A DNA stretch of 64,000 nucleotides from Amanita rubescens (taxonomy: Eukaryota > Basidiomycota > Agaricomycetes > Agaricales > Amanitaceae): NCBI GenBank assembly GCA_015039365.1, contig WION01000243.1, forward strand, positions 16,293-80,292, read 5' to 3'. The first letter of the stretch is position 1. Each line of letters opens with the position of its first letter. Of the stretch, positions 24,301 to 34,325 are shown in pieces. Below the pieces are notes generated by a model, which did no database searches, had not been told where the DNA came from, and saw only the letters and a list, made by a program, of their open reading frames with translations. The position numbers and the translations under genes were made by a program.

Positions 24301-25994
24301 TCAAGCGTTGTCCATGCGCGTGAGCAAATGATTTCGATAACGATTCCAGGAACTCTGCGCCCTCTTCAAATGCTTCAGGTGGCCAGACCTACACCTACGT
24401 CAGTACCAGGTCCGACAAGCCGTGACTTCGCCCTTACCTTGATTTGTATGTGCTGCAGGCCCTTCAGTAGGTATTCGCACCTCAGATCATGATCCTTCGG
24501 AACCTGGCCAGATGACAAAGTGCCCAGCTCGGCCAAAAAGCGGTCGGTAACGCTCATGAACCTATCATGCGTAAGGATAACAAATTCGAGCTTTCTGGGT
24601 TAGCTCGTACCTAAAATTAGCGATATGCCCCAGTAAGATGGCATAAAGTTCATTATTAGCTCGCTGGTTACCCGACTGATGCAAGAGCTTCATCTCGGGT
24701 CGCCTAAACTGATCAAACGTCGTCTCCTCCAGCGTATAACCCATTACGTCTCCGAGAGCATCCTTTGGTAACGATTGCAACACAGCAATGAGTGCACGGC
24801 ACATGATGTAGATGGAAGCCAGAGATTTGCGTTCGTTGAGAAGACCAGGTATGTCATGCATTCGTATTGTGCGAGCCGTTGTCGGTGATCGCGTGGTGTG
24901 CACCCTAATGATTTCCGAACCGACATTTTCATTCTGACTGCGTCTCCAGCGCATGATGGAATCAATGACAGCTTTGGAATGTTTTTGTGCGATCTTGCCT
25001 AGCGAGAGAAGAATGTCGTCAAATTTGGTGTCAACACCATTACCCATGCAATCCGCTAATGGCGTTTCTTGTTCCTAAACTTGGTCAATTGATGGTCGTA
25101 GGCCATGTCAGCATGCGCACCAGAGGCAAACGAAGAAAATAATCAATCTTCCCCTCGGCAGAGTCAGCGAAACGGATGAACACGGCATGAAGTGCAAAAT
25201 CTGAAGGAGTCTTTGGATTCATGACAACCTTGTCCTCCTCAAAGTCAGAACCGGGAGGAGTGTCGCTTTGGTGAACGTGGCCAAATCCGTTGGGCACTCG
25301 TGGCACTGGAGGAGGCGACGTGGGAGTAAATGGATGCCCAGGTTCACTACCGTCCGACGCCGCATGGTAGAAAGAGCCCGTTTGGGAATGATGCGACTTG
25401 GAATGTGCATGGTGTTTTGACTTTGAGGTTTTCGCAGTGGGTGTAGGGGGGCGCGGATATCCAGCGGATGTCGCGCTCCGAGATGTGGTGTGATTCAGGG
25501 ATGATGTGGACCGATTGAAGGGGTTCTTCAAAATTGGATAGGGCTGATGGTCTAATTGCGGAACGGGAGGAACGTCAGATAGTTTGCCAGTTTTGAAGGC
25601 ATTCCGAATAGATGCAAAGGACGGCTTTTTAGAGAAGGGAGAAGTACTAGTCGTGGTTATGGAAGATTGAGAAGAATGAGCGAAAGGCGTAGACCTAGTG
25701 GTGACGCGTGGAAAGCCTGAGCTCGAGCCAGCAGAATCCGCGGAAGCGGCCGAGCCACCTCGACTGTGAGAGGGAAAATAGCTGCGGTCGTGGAATCCGA
25801 AAGCCGTTGTTACGGTTGGTGAGTCCAAAACCGAGCCAAAAGCACCTGTGCCAAAGCCATGACCAGCAGAGCGACCGAAAAGCGTAGGTGCGGCGTTGTA
25901 CTCCTCGTCATCAAAGTCTGGGGCGATGTCAGCGAGTAGGAGAAGCAAAGGCATGATACAAACCTGGGATCGTAATTTGGATGGGTTCGCTCAT
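18385..25994 (-). CDS. Furry/Tao3/Mor2 family cell-morphogenesis scaffold
   Basis: Giant HEAT/armadillo-like scaffold. In yeasts the family (Tao3/Pag1, Mor2) links NDR-type kinases to polarised growth and cell separation. Start MSEPIQITIPDFDDEE; the first intron follows ITIP. The N-terminal roughly 280 residues are disordered and Ser/Pro/Thr-rich with HAHSKSHHSQTG. The conserved N-terminal domain follows: KIDYFLRLPL, FDDILLSLGKIAQKHSKAVI, PPEAFEEGAEFLESLSKSF and LKIAFADILVQLLHPIGK. Two very long exons carry the rest (about 21479-23932 and 18385-21213; for example RLEPFVYIVHFIVSRHSEYG and NLCNPSTEIRRRAFNMLESL). The acidic Ser/Asp-rich C-terminus ends NGKRLR. Total is about 2,250-2,300 residues, usual for the family. 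No disruption seen. Confidence 0.9.
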
Positions 25995-26663
25995 GGTCGT
26001 CTAAAGCAATACCAGCTGCTGGCACTGACTACAGGAAAAGAGTCAGGGTTAAGCGGATGCCCGCAAACAGGCTGTAATGACTGTTGCTGACGTAACTAAA
26101 CACTGGTTACCCAGGCAACGTATTATTCCCTTGCATGCCACAGCTGGGGAGGCTGGATTTTGCCGCTCGCAAAATCCGGTGAAAACACAATGCACATTGC
26201 TCGATGTTTAAATTTAGCCTCACATTTCACAAGCAAAACTTTAATTTTCAATAAGGGTTTTGCATGCACTAATTTACATTGGAATCTTTACATTGTTTTC
26301 ATTACAATACATTATGTTTTGCATTGCATTTTACCATATGCAGAACACATCCAACATTTGAAGTCTGGCCACATGCAAAACTTTTGATTTTATTTTGAAT
26401 TTTGCAGTCAGCGTTTACCATCATGTAAAATGGACATAAAGATTTATTGTTCTGCAGTGTGAAAAATGAGTGGCAAAGCACTTCGTGCACTGCAGCGTGG
26501 CCAGCGTACGATAGTGTCTAGCCAGCGCGCGGTCAGCGCTGTTCAGCAGAGCGGGTTCCTGTCAGTTACGTGTGTATTTCCTTTTAATTATTTTGGCGGT
26601 AATAAGTTGACTGATAGCCATCCAATCAAAAAAGCCCGTCCTTCTGTTGGGCTTTCCACCGAT
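25995..26663. other. AT-rich intergenic region between Furry and SDR genes
   Basis: Divergent promoter space of 669 bp. The part 26155-26460 is unusually AT-rich and repeats words such as TTTTGCA and ATTTTACC. A perfect 9-bp inverted repeat (GGATTTTGC / GCAAAATCC, 5-base loop) lies at 26155-26177. It resembles a worn mobile-element fragment, but no termini or target duplication were found. Confidence 0.5.
26155..26177. repeat. perfect hairpin (9-bp stem, 5-base loop)
   Basis: GGATTTTGC at 26155-26163, loop CGCTC, GCAAAATCC at 26169-26177. It opens the AT-rich block upstream of the dehydrogenase gene. Not followed by a T-tract in a way that suggests a terminator. Confidence 0.75.
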
Positions 26664-27851
26664 ATGAGCGCTCCCCGACGTGTGGCAATAGTGACCGGCG
26701 CCGCCTCTGGTATTGGAAAAGCAATCTCTATCAGACTCGCAAGCAATGGCTTCAACGTAGCATTGAACGATCTCCCCGGGTCACTCGACAAGCTGAAAGA
26801 GGTCGCTGATCTGGCCTCACAGCACGGCATTGACACTATGTTGGTTCCAGGGGATGTCTCATCTGAAGCAGACGTGGAGAAGATAGTTGACGACGCTGTT
26901 ACACATTTCGGCGGTCTTGACATGGTTCGTTCCCTCAGTGATCAGCAGGGAATGCATGCCAACTAATAGAAATCATATTATCAGATGATAGCCAATGCAG
27001 GTATAATGGAACGACGACCACTTACAGTACTTGAGAGTGCGCACGATCTACTCCGCAATATGATTTTTCGATGCCAATGACGACTCGGCGCAGTTACGAT
27101 GGAACAATGGGATAGGATCTTCGCAGTCAATGCACGCGGAACTTTTCTGTGCTACAAATATGCGGTCCGACAAATGATCCAGCAAGGACGTGGAGGACGC
27201 ATTGTAGGCGCATCATCAACAGCGGGTCTGAGGGGATCGCCGCTGTGGCCTCATTACTCTGCAACCAAATTTGCCGTCCGAGGTTTAACGCAAGCAGTTG
27301 ATAAGTCTTGGCTTGTTCTGTAAACCGCTGAACAGCTTGGAAAACATGGAATTACGATCGCGGGAGGTTCTTTGTTTCGTTATACTCGTTCTACATTGAA
27401 AATTTGACAAATGATGTTAAAGGCATTCAAAGCACGCACCGCACTAGGCTACGAAGGGCAACCAGAGGATGTAGCAAATGTTGTCTCTTTCCTTGTATCG
27501 GAGAACGCTGGATATATCACTGGTCAAGCAGTCAGTTTTCTCCACCGGGGATTTAGAAAAATTCTAAACGTACCGCTCTTCTAGATACCAGTCAATGGCG
27601 GGTCGTATATGATAATATACATGTTTGAATCACTAGAATCCTCGGGTGTGGATTGCCAATCGTATGGATGGAATATATCATCAGGCGGGAGCGCGATACC
27701 TCATCTCGGTGCACGACAAACTGCGGTATCTTGTCAAAGAAGAGGACCTGTACCGTGCCACGCGTTGCGAATGTCAAGAGCGATGTATGCTCGGAACTGG
27801 GCATGTCGGGTCGTTGACAGGGTACGAAGAGCCGGATTGTACAGTGATTAA
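26664..27851 (+). CDS. short-chain dehydrogenase/reductase, probably damaged at the C-terminal half
   Basis: Classical SDR of the acetoin/diacetyl- or 3-ketoacyl-reductase type. The start MSAPRRVAIVTG gives cofactor motif TGAASGIG, then ALNDLPG, IANAGIMERRP, the active-site Ser in VGASSTAGLRG and Tyr/Lys in HYSATKFAVRGL. Exons join as LDM/MIANAGI, TVLEI/TMEQWDRIFAVNARG and TQA/LGKHGITI. After GITI the usual N-x-Y-x-P-G substrate loop is missing; the next recognisable parts are ALGYEGQPEDVANVVSF, ENAGYITGQ and IPVNGGSYM. No usual stop follows: the frame runs on to 27851 through a fragment of another gene. The nucleotide-binding half is intact, so it may be a recent pseudogene, or an intron may be misplaced. 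Confidence 0.65.
27650..27840 (+). pseudogene. fragment of mitochondrial DNA polymerase gamma palm domain
   Basis: The frame beginning near 27646 contains GARYLISVHDKLRYLV directly followed by KEEDLYRAT. This is the motif-C region of family-A mitochondrial polymerases (the animal enzyme has ISIHDEVRYLVREEDRYR). The catalytic HDE is HDK here. Continuation shifts frame (HALRMSRAMYARNWA fits the next helix in another frame). Only about 60 codons are present, so this is a captured fragment, not a gene. Confidence 0.7.
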
Positions 27852-28054
27852 CTAGTGTTTGAATTGATAATCAACGGCAAGGAGGATATGAACCAAACCA
27901 AGCGTCGAATTTTGAGCCTTGTATGACCAGTGCCTCTTAGGAGTCATCATGGAGACCCGAAAGCCAAATCACCATGATTACGTCATACGTGCGGTCCGCA
28001 CGGACCTTACGATTTATATAAATGTCTTGACTCTTACGCTCACTTTATCGTACA

Positions 28055-28130
28055 ACAGATCATCCCAAAGACCCCTCGCAGGCAAAACGATCACATTGGA
28101 GGTTGACACCATTGACAACGCCAAGATTCA
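28055..28130 (+). pseudogene. ubiquitin-coding fragment, degenerate
   Basis: The translation LAGKTITLEV followed by DTIDNAKIQD aligns with ubiquitin residues TGKTITLEVESSDTIDNVKxKIQD, with small deletions. Just upstream, CAGATC...AAGACC matches the first ubiquitin codons (QI-V-KT) if one extra C is allowed. It is fused upstream of the repeat-containing ORF and is too short and gapped to be functional ubiquitin. Confidence 0.6.
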
Positions 28131-28164
28131 GGATAGCGATGAATACGCTCAGCTCAACTCTGCC

Positions 28165-28710
28165 ATGGCTACTACTCCCTCGACCTCCACATCGTCCCCT
28201 TCTGTAACAGTTACGGCAGATGCACTAGCCCATGCACTTGATAAAACGGGTCTGACAGAGTCGGTATCAGCGACATTGCTATATGACACACAAGTGCAGT
28301 CTGCGCAGTCGTCACAGCCCCCACCACAGTCTGCGCAGGCAGATTACCCCAGAGCCACTCTTTGGGCAGGTCCTGGGTCCTTTAACCAACCAACGTCTAT
28401 CACGACGACACCACGCCCCGACTTTTTCGATCCAGTTCGTGTCGAGAAACGCCGTAAGCTGCGGGAAATGGCGAAGGCAGATTACCCCATAGCCACTCCT
28501 TGGACAGGTCCTGGGCCCTTTAACGAAGCAACGTCTATCACGACGACACCACGCCCCGACTTTTTCGACCCAGTTCGTGTCGAGAAACGCCGTAAGCTGC
28601 GGGAGATGGCGAAGGCAGATTTCCCCAATGGCGTTAAGGAAACGCGGGTGGGGTACCTGGTCCGGGGAATGGATACGGGTGGGGAACAGGGGGAAAAGCA
28701 TGGGAGGTGA
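28165..28710 (+). CDS. hypothetical protein with a 46-residue tandem repeat
   Basis: About 181 residues from MATTPSTSTSSPSVT. A Ser/Thr/Gln-rich start is followed by two tandem 46-residue units (28339-28476 and 28477-28614) with the shared core TSITTTPRPDFFDPVRVEKR and RKLREMAKADYP, then the first residues of a third (KADFPNG). Unit 1 and unit 2 differ at a few sites, both synonymous and not. The frame is also open upstream to 27919 through the ubiquitin-like fragment, so the true start is unclear. Function unknown; no known domain. Confidence 0.45.
   Translation: MATTPSTSTSSPSVTVTADALAHALDKTGLTESVSATLLYDTQVQSAQSSQPPPQSAQADYPRATLWAGPGSFNQPTSITTTPRPDFFDPVRVEKRRKLREMAKADYPIATPWTGPGPFNEATSITTTPRPDFFDPVRVEKRRKLREMAKADFPNGVKETRVGYLVRGMDTGGEQGEKHGR
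28339..28625 (+). repeat. 138-bp tandem repeat (2 full units plus start of a third)
   Basis: Units start at 28339, 28477 and 28615 with GCAGATT(A/T)(C/T)CCC. The 138-bp period is exact and a multiple of three, so the frame is kept. Sequence identity between units is high, pointing to a recent duplication or conversion. Confidence 0.9.
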
Positions 28711-29240
28711 TCAATGAACGATGTTGCTCAATACACGGGTCGTCTACTCTCATGAGTGCGAGAATCTCATGTCTCTCGCTCTTTTCACAATTTCTGTGCC
28801 ATTCATTCATGCATATCCGCCAACCACTGAATTGTAAGTAGCTTACCACGTCGCGCAGATTTGTACTATCTTCAGTATCAAGTTCGACGCTCTCCGGCTC
28901 TTGTTTGGCAACGACAATCATCAGCCTCAGCATTTCGCTTACATGGAATGGTTCACCCCGTTCCAAAGAACAGCCGCAGGCCTTTACAACGCTCACTACA
29001 GTAGTAGAATGTTCGTATCGCAAGTATCGTTCCCGTGACTGATATCTTAGAGTATCTATCTCACACCACTACCAGGAAGGTGTATCCCTCGAGAGCGGAA
29101 CTGTAACATTGCTTTTAATAGATTTCTCGTCATTTCATGATTCTTCGAGATCCAGATTAACTATAATTTTCGAATGCTAAGAGACCTAATGCATATTACT
29201 TGAAACTATATCTAAAACCCCTTAGCTAAAAACTGGATTG
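28711..29240. other. intergenic region, weak minus-strand ORF
   Basis: A minus-strand frame at about 28634-29023 reads plausibly (VKACGCSLERGEPFHVSEML, TNLRDVVSYLQFSGWRI) but overlaps the repeat ORF and matches no family I know. No gene called. Confidence 0.3.
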
Positions 29241-29242
29241 TG

Positions 29243-29673
29243 TTAATTAACTGTAAATTTGTGTAATTTCGGGAAATTCACGATAGAGGTTTTTCCTGAT
29301 CTAGTAGGACAGTAGGAAATTGAAAGAATGTTGTTGTTGACAGAAAGTGAAAACGGGTATCGATATGTTTGTTGAATCTTTTGATAAAACAATAGCGCCT
29401 TGGTTGTCGCAGAAAAGCGGGATTGGCGTAGTGATTTGGAAGAATGGTGAAAGTTCGTTGTGGTGCCAGAGTAAATCTTTTGCAACAGCAACGTACTCTG
29501 ATTCGGTACTCAATCCCGTTCCGCCAGGAACTGGTCACAAACGGTTGTTTGTCTGTGTTTGAGGCATCTCTGAACGCGTTCCTGCACGTGCTCTGGCGCG
29601 TTCGCATTATTTGGCTAAGCTTCTTCCTTTTGGAGGCGTCAGAGTCCACCGGACGCGTTTGCAACTTGACCAA
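29243..29673 (-). mobile_element. Ty1/Copia retrotransposon relic (RNase H region)
   Basis: The minus-strand frames contain STESEYVAVAKDLLWH, IPLFCDNQGAIVLSKDSTN and, in another frame, NKHIDTRFHFLS, then ISYCPTRSG. These are the successive landmarks of Copia RNase H (TEAEY, CDNQGAI, KHIDIRYHF, YCPT). At least two frameshifts separate them and the rest of the element, including LTRs, was not found, so it is a dead 3' fragment. Confidence 0.85.
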
Positions 29674-29714
29674 GGTCTTGTTATAACACCCGCGAGTCTA
29701 CCTGACTCGTTCCA

Positions 29715-31626
29715 ATGTCTTCCTCCAACATCCCGGTAAGCTTGATGATAGATGACTAAGTAACCCTGTTACCAACGCCATTCACAGGTACGACGTGCGG
29801 TCCGCACTACCAGAGCTACAGCAAAGAATGTCGAGAATGCAACTGCTCGCGCAACTCGCCTAACGACGCGCTCTAAAACTGTACCTGCCACCGCTACTAT
29901 TGCAGCCAAAGAACCTGTCTTCACTCGGCCAACCGCTGCAGCCGCTAAAGGGAAGTCAGCCGCTCCAGAGGATCCAGCTCCGTCAGCTGCAGTGAAAACA
30001 AGAAGAGGCGCACTGTTAGAAGTCACCAAACTCGTCACCAACAACGACGCAAAAGGAAAGGCGAGATCGACGCTGAAAGGAAAGGAAAAAGAGACTTCTT
30101 CCGTGCCGGAAAAATCCAAGCCGGTCTTGGTCAATGTGCGGAAGCCTCTTCAGGAAACTACCACTACGAGAGTCGCGGCGCGGCGCGTCACGCGATCCGC
30201 TACCATTACTGCCAACACGAACAAACCACAACCTACCAGACTAGTGGGGAAAAGACCTGTTGTGCCCGAAGCGCCTATCCCAGAACAGCCGGAGCCAGTT
30301 GCTGAGGAAGCCCACGAAAAAGAGCAGACGACGCTTAACGTACCATCATCATCTCTCCGAAAGCGTCCTTCGAATCTCGCAGAGCAAACAGAGGAGCTGC
30401 TGCGTGTTTCCAAAAGACTTCACACAGAGACAAGAGACGCTAAACTCCACGATGATTCTCAAGAAGAGGTCGATAGAGTCGCCGCTGTTCTTATGCAGCA
30501 TGACTTGCAACCCGAGCCAGTTGCGACCAGTCAACAATGGACAGACCTGGACGCCGACGATTGGGAAGACCCAGCGATGGCAAGCGAATATATCACCGAA
30601 ATATGCGAGTATTTGAAACGAGTTGAGGTATGCTCTGCCCAGCTTGGATGAAATTCACCTTGAAATGATTGTTGTAGATGGAAACGCTGCCTGACACCGA
30701 CTATTTCAGACACCAGCCCTACGTCAACTGGCAACATCGCGGCATGCTCATCAATTGGATCATGGAAATCCACGGACGATACCGTTTTCTGCATGAGACG
30801 CTCTTCTTATGCGTCAACATCCTCGACAGACTCCTCTCTCATCGTGCCGTATCCCTCCAAAAGTTCCAACTAGTGGGTGTGGCATGCTTATTGATCGCCT
30901 GCAAGTACGAGGAGACATGTTCACCATCCATGTCTGAGATGGTCGGCTTGTGTGAAAACGTGTACAAGCCAGAAGAGATAATACGGGCAGAGCAGTATGT
31001 TCTCAAAGCCATCGGCTGGAACTTGAGCTTCCCCGGACCGATGGGATGGCTTCGGCGAGGAAGCAAGGCTGACGAGTATGAAGAAAAAGCACGGACAATC
31101 GCAAAATATTTCCTCGAAGCTGCGTGCCTGGAAAGAGGATTGATTGGGATACCATCGTCGTTGACGGCAGCGGCATCACTTTGGCTTGCGAGGCTTATCC
31201 TTGGGCGCGAAGAATGGGTGAGTCAAAGCGCATTCCAAGTCAACTTTGTCTTATCTAACATGTCCCAATTTAGACCCCTAACCTCGTCCATTACACAACC
31301 TATGAAGAACACGAACTAATACCCATTGCAAACCACATATTAAACCATATTCTACAGCCAACCATGTTTCCTGCAGTATTCAAGAAATACGCGAGCAAGA
31401 GATTCCTCAAAGTAAGCATGTCGTATGCAAAGATATTTCATGTCTCTAAACAGTATTACAGTGCAGCGTTTACCTCAAAAACTGGACGCGTCAGAGGTGG
31501 TCGGAAGGTGCCGAGGTCGAGCTTGAAAAGCACGTCGAATGGCTCAAGGCCGACGTCAGGGCCATGAGAGAAAGACTAGCACTGCGGGATCTGCAGCGAC
31601 TCGAACTCGGACCGCAAGTAAAATAA
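29715..31626 (+). CDS. B-type cyclin (copy 2, divergent)
   Basis: Paralogue of the cyclin at 1.3-3.3 kb. Exons 29715-29735, 29788-30627, 30678-31217, 31274-31411 and 31462-31626 give about 567 residues. Exons 3 and 4 have exactly the same lengths (540 and 138 nt) as in the first copy and all intron phases agree. The N-terminus is basic and Thr/Ala-rich, with a destruction-box-like RGALLEVTKLVTN. In the cyclin box the usual MRxxLxDWL is HRGMLINWIMEIH, followed by ETLFLCVNILDRLLSH and FQLVGVACLLIACKYEE. The loss of the Met and Asp of the MRAIL-like motif sets it apart and may affect substrate docking (inference). The C-terminus is a charged helix, RAMRERLALRDLQRLEL. Confidence 0.9.
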
Positions 31627-32138
31627 CCTTCGGTGACCACCGGATTTACGAACCTTTAGGCTCATTTGCATAATTCATCTTTTCTCTTTAGCATGGCTGC
31701 ATATCTTACAACTAGTTATGTACCGATTATCTAGTGCATGGCAAGGACTATGGAACGCATTCGCATCATCATGATTCAGTGTAGTATTTTCGAAAGTTAA
31801 GTAATTGCCGAATTTAATTGGCTCTACTTGTAATGTCGTGACATAGTGTATCGGAGTGGGTGCACTGTGCCCTCATGGCACCCGCTTTCATGAATTATTA
31901 GCTAAGCAATATTACCTTACTCACCTTTCTTGCAAAGCATCGAGGCATTGAATAACCTCATGGTTATGCTGCGCCTGCTGGGGTAGCTTCTTGGTGGGCT
32001 AGCGCGGCGGCATGATGTTGCGCCTGCTGGGCAAGCCTTGTTGACGACGTTGAAGCGCGGCCTGAGCTTGCTTATATTTGCATTGGTTGCGACCCCCGTG
32101 AGTGACTCGTATTGAATCCTTGTTCACCCTGTCTCACA
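31627..32138. other. intergenic region
   Basis: About 510 bp without a clear gene. Two copies of TGCGCCTGCTGGG lie 60 bp apart at about 31969 and 32019. On the minus strand a short frame ends NHEVIQCLDALQER at a stop near 31921, which could be a lost gene end, but nothing upstream supports it. Confidence 0.35.
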
Positions 32139-33110
32139 ATGGCGACAGCACCGGTTTCCTTCCCCGCAGACCTCGTCGAGCCAATTGTCGACTTTCTTTG
32201 GTCATTTCGACTCTCAATAGACGAGCGTATCGCCTTTATGACGTCAATGCCACTCTTCAACTCAACATGGAGAAAAGCATATATCCACGCATCAATAAAA
32301 GACGTTTACATCCCTTGCTCCTCTTATACGAGCCACTTTCTCAGCGTTCTGCGCCGAGAATCAGAATTTTACGATGAAGGGACCCGGACATGTTTTGAAG
32401 CCAGGTGTCGCAGCATTAATTTTGTCATCGACCATCCCCTTGCTCCGCAGAATGGGTTTATGGAGGACCATCCGGCTGGTATGGCCATGGCGGATGTTCT
32501 CCGCTTTATCAGCAATAACAAATGTTCCTACCTTCCGAACTTGCGCAAGATTGCAATTCATTATCACAACATGGGCTTCGATGATATATTCAACCATTCC
32601 CGATTTGTGGATTTCCCCTCACAGGTGATTGAATTGGAGATAATCCATACGTTCAGCCCCGAAGTGGACTCGGGCTTGCAAAACGAAGAGGATCATAACC
32701 CCCTCTCTTTTTCGTGGCACATACCAAATATCAGGCACCTAACTTTGGCAGGTGTCGGGTGCCATTATGTTGCAAACATGGTTGCGATCTGCCCGAATAT
32801 TGTGGATTTGGAGCTCGACCTCACATATGGCCCTCTTAGGGAGATACGCTTTATTGCGCCTAACTCACTTCAGCGACTCGTATTGCATTCACCAGAGTTG
32901 GACGTCGACTCATCAATGTCTCATCCAAGTGCTCATGTTGAACACCTCCCAGACTTGGATTATCCAGCCAGGGTGATATGTCTGGTCCCTGGTGGGGATA
33001 GATATTATTACAGCAAGATGAAGGGCTTATGTGACATCACATATTTTTTCGAGTTGAGATACCCCGCAAATGTGGACTGGTGGAAATGGAAGAGGTGGTA
33101 CTACTACTAA
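32139..33110 (+). CDS. F-box-like / leucine-rich hypothetical protein
   Basis: Single-exon ORF of 323 residues from MATAPVSFPADLVEPIVDFL (a Met nine codons upstream is also open). The start resembles a degenerate F-box (LPxxLxxxIxxxL). The rest has the leucine-rich rhythm of agaricomycete F-box/LRR proteins: YLPNLRKIAIHYHN, VIELEIIHTFS, HIPNIRHLTLAGVG, CPNIVDLELDL and SLQRLVLHSPEL. It ends in an aromatic, basic tail WWKWKRWYYY. Family assignment rests on this rhythm only; a role in SCF ubiquitin ligases is inference. Confidence 0.6.
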   Translation: MATAPVSFPADLVEPIVDFLWSFRLSIDERIAFMTSMPLFNSTWRKAYIHASIKDVYIPCSSYTSHFLSVLRRESEFYDEGTRTCFEARCRSINFVIDHPLAPQNGFMEDHPAGMAMADVLRFISNNKCSYLPNLRKIAIHYHNMGFDDIFNHSRFVDFPSQVIELEIIHTFSPEVDSGLQNEEDHNPLSFSWHIPNIRHLTLAGVGCHYVANMVAICPNIVDLELDLTYGPLREIRFIAPNSLQRLVLHSPELDVDSSMSHPSAHVEHLPDLDYPARVICLVPGGDRYYYSKMKGLCDITYFFELRYPANVDWWKWKRWYYY

Positions 33111-33355
33111 GAGGGATGGACAGCAGCAGTGGACATAGAGAGACAGACATTCAATAAAGGTCAGAAGGCAGATTCAGAGGGAAGATAACTCAAGGGTCTC
33201 GGCATTAATAATTTATGTTTCGCCAAATTGGACAAAATCGATAAATTTGAGATTTTTTTGCATGATCACTCAAAACCTCTTTTTTTCCTACTTTCTCATT
33301 CATGCGTGATAATTTGGTTGAAAAATTAAACAAAATATTCATGCATGAACCATGC

Positions 33356-33363
33356 ATGAAACA
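33356..33363. repeat. target-site duplication, left copy (ATGAAACA)
   Basis: Identical to 34672-34679 and immediately adjacent to the left TIR. Confidence 0.9.
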
Positions 33364-33694
33364 AGGACCCCCGAAAACCCCCCTAGATGCTTGAGGCGCG
33401 AGAGGATAAAAACCTTGGGAAATTTTTTAAGGCCTGATGCGGGAAAGGATAAAAATTTGGGCTATTTTGGCCGTATGCTTGGGTATTTTTGAGGATAAAA
33501 AACACAGGTTGACGGCGGGCCTGAGCTGGCCTGAGCCAAGTGTAGGATAAAAAATCATGATTTGCGGGACTCGAACCTATGAACGACCAAATATTAATTT
33601 CGTTGTTAACCATAGTAGTTCCCAATGAGTAATAATTTCAAACTGTAGTCTGTAGGACATAAAATAATTACCCCTAGCTAAAAGTCATCCGCCC

Positions 33695-34086
33695 ATGCAG
33701 CGTCAAAAAGCAGCATGGCTACGTCTACATCATCTACATGGTGACACCTTTAATCATGAAGAATGGATAGGCGTCGGGCGCATGCGTCCTGAAAATCCAA
33801 ACCTTATACCAATAGGCCTCGCAAATTTATTATGCTTCTTGAAGTGCCCAGTCGCGTCAAGACTGCATACTACCCATCCCCCAGCTTGGACGTCTCGCAA
33901 TTTATCGCATTTTCGTTACCAGAACAAACTCACTCGTTGCCGAAAATCCGCGTTGTTGAATGTTTTTCATGCTCAGTTCCACCTCATCATTTCGTTGACG
34001 AGTCACTTCTTCAGTTTCACCAGGCTGTATTGGATGGAAGGAAAACAGAGGCGCTGGTGGGTGGGATTGGGCACGGTGGGGCGTAG
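33695..34086 (+). pseudogene. coding-like passenger sequence inside the transposon
   Basis: Two overlapping plus-strand frames alternate in quality: LRLHHLHGDTFNHEEWIGVG in the first part, then LLEVPSRVKTAYYPSPSLDV and LPKIRVVECFSCSVPPHHFV in the other. Switching between them suggests a frameshifted gene piece or an unspliced exon carried by the element. No family recognised. Confidence 0.35.
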
Positions 34087-34325
34087 AGGGGTCATGGGCA
34101 GGTGTTGAGGGGCTCAGCGTTGTTGTAAGAGGTGCCAGTGGTCGGGTTTGGGGTGTAGAGGGCTCAAGGGTCGCCATAGAGGGATTCGGCGTGATCATAA
34201 GAGGTGCCGTTGGGCGAGATTTGGCACGGTGGGGCATAGAGGGGTCGCAGGTGGGCATAAATGCATTACGCGTGGTTGGAAGAGGCAGCGGTGGCAAGAT
34301 TGGTGGGCGTAAAGGGGTTCCATGA
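34061..34325. repeat. degenerate minisatellite, about 73-bp units, inside the transposon
   Basis: About three and a half copies of a unit that opens GG(C)GAGATTTGG or a variant, contains GGGG(C/T)GTAGAGGG and ends AAGAGGTGCC(A/G). On the minus strand it encodes a Pro/Thr/Ser-rich low-complexity frame. Confidence 0.65.

Noticed and set aside
26155..26460. A MITE or Helitron end in the AT-rich block
   Set aside because: The hairpin is perfect, but I found neither matching terminal repeats, a target duplication, nor a CTRR end.
28634..29023. 129-codon minus-strand ORF as a gene
   Set aside because: Overlaps the repeat ORF, lacks known domains and splice-supported neighbours.
33560..33580. B-box-like sequence GGTTCGAGTCC on the minus strand, suggesting a tRNA or SINE
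   Set aside because: The flanking bases do not form a T-arm or acceptor stem and no convincing A-box is at the right distance. It lies inside the TIR transposon and is probably chance.
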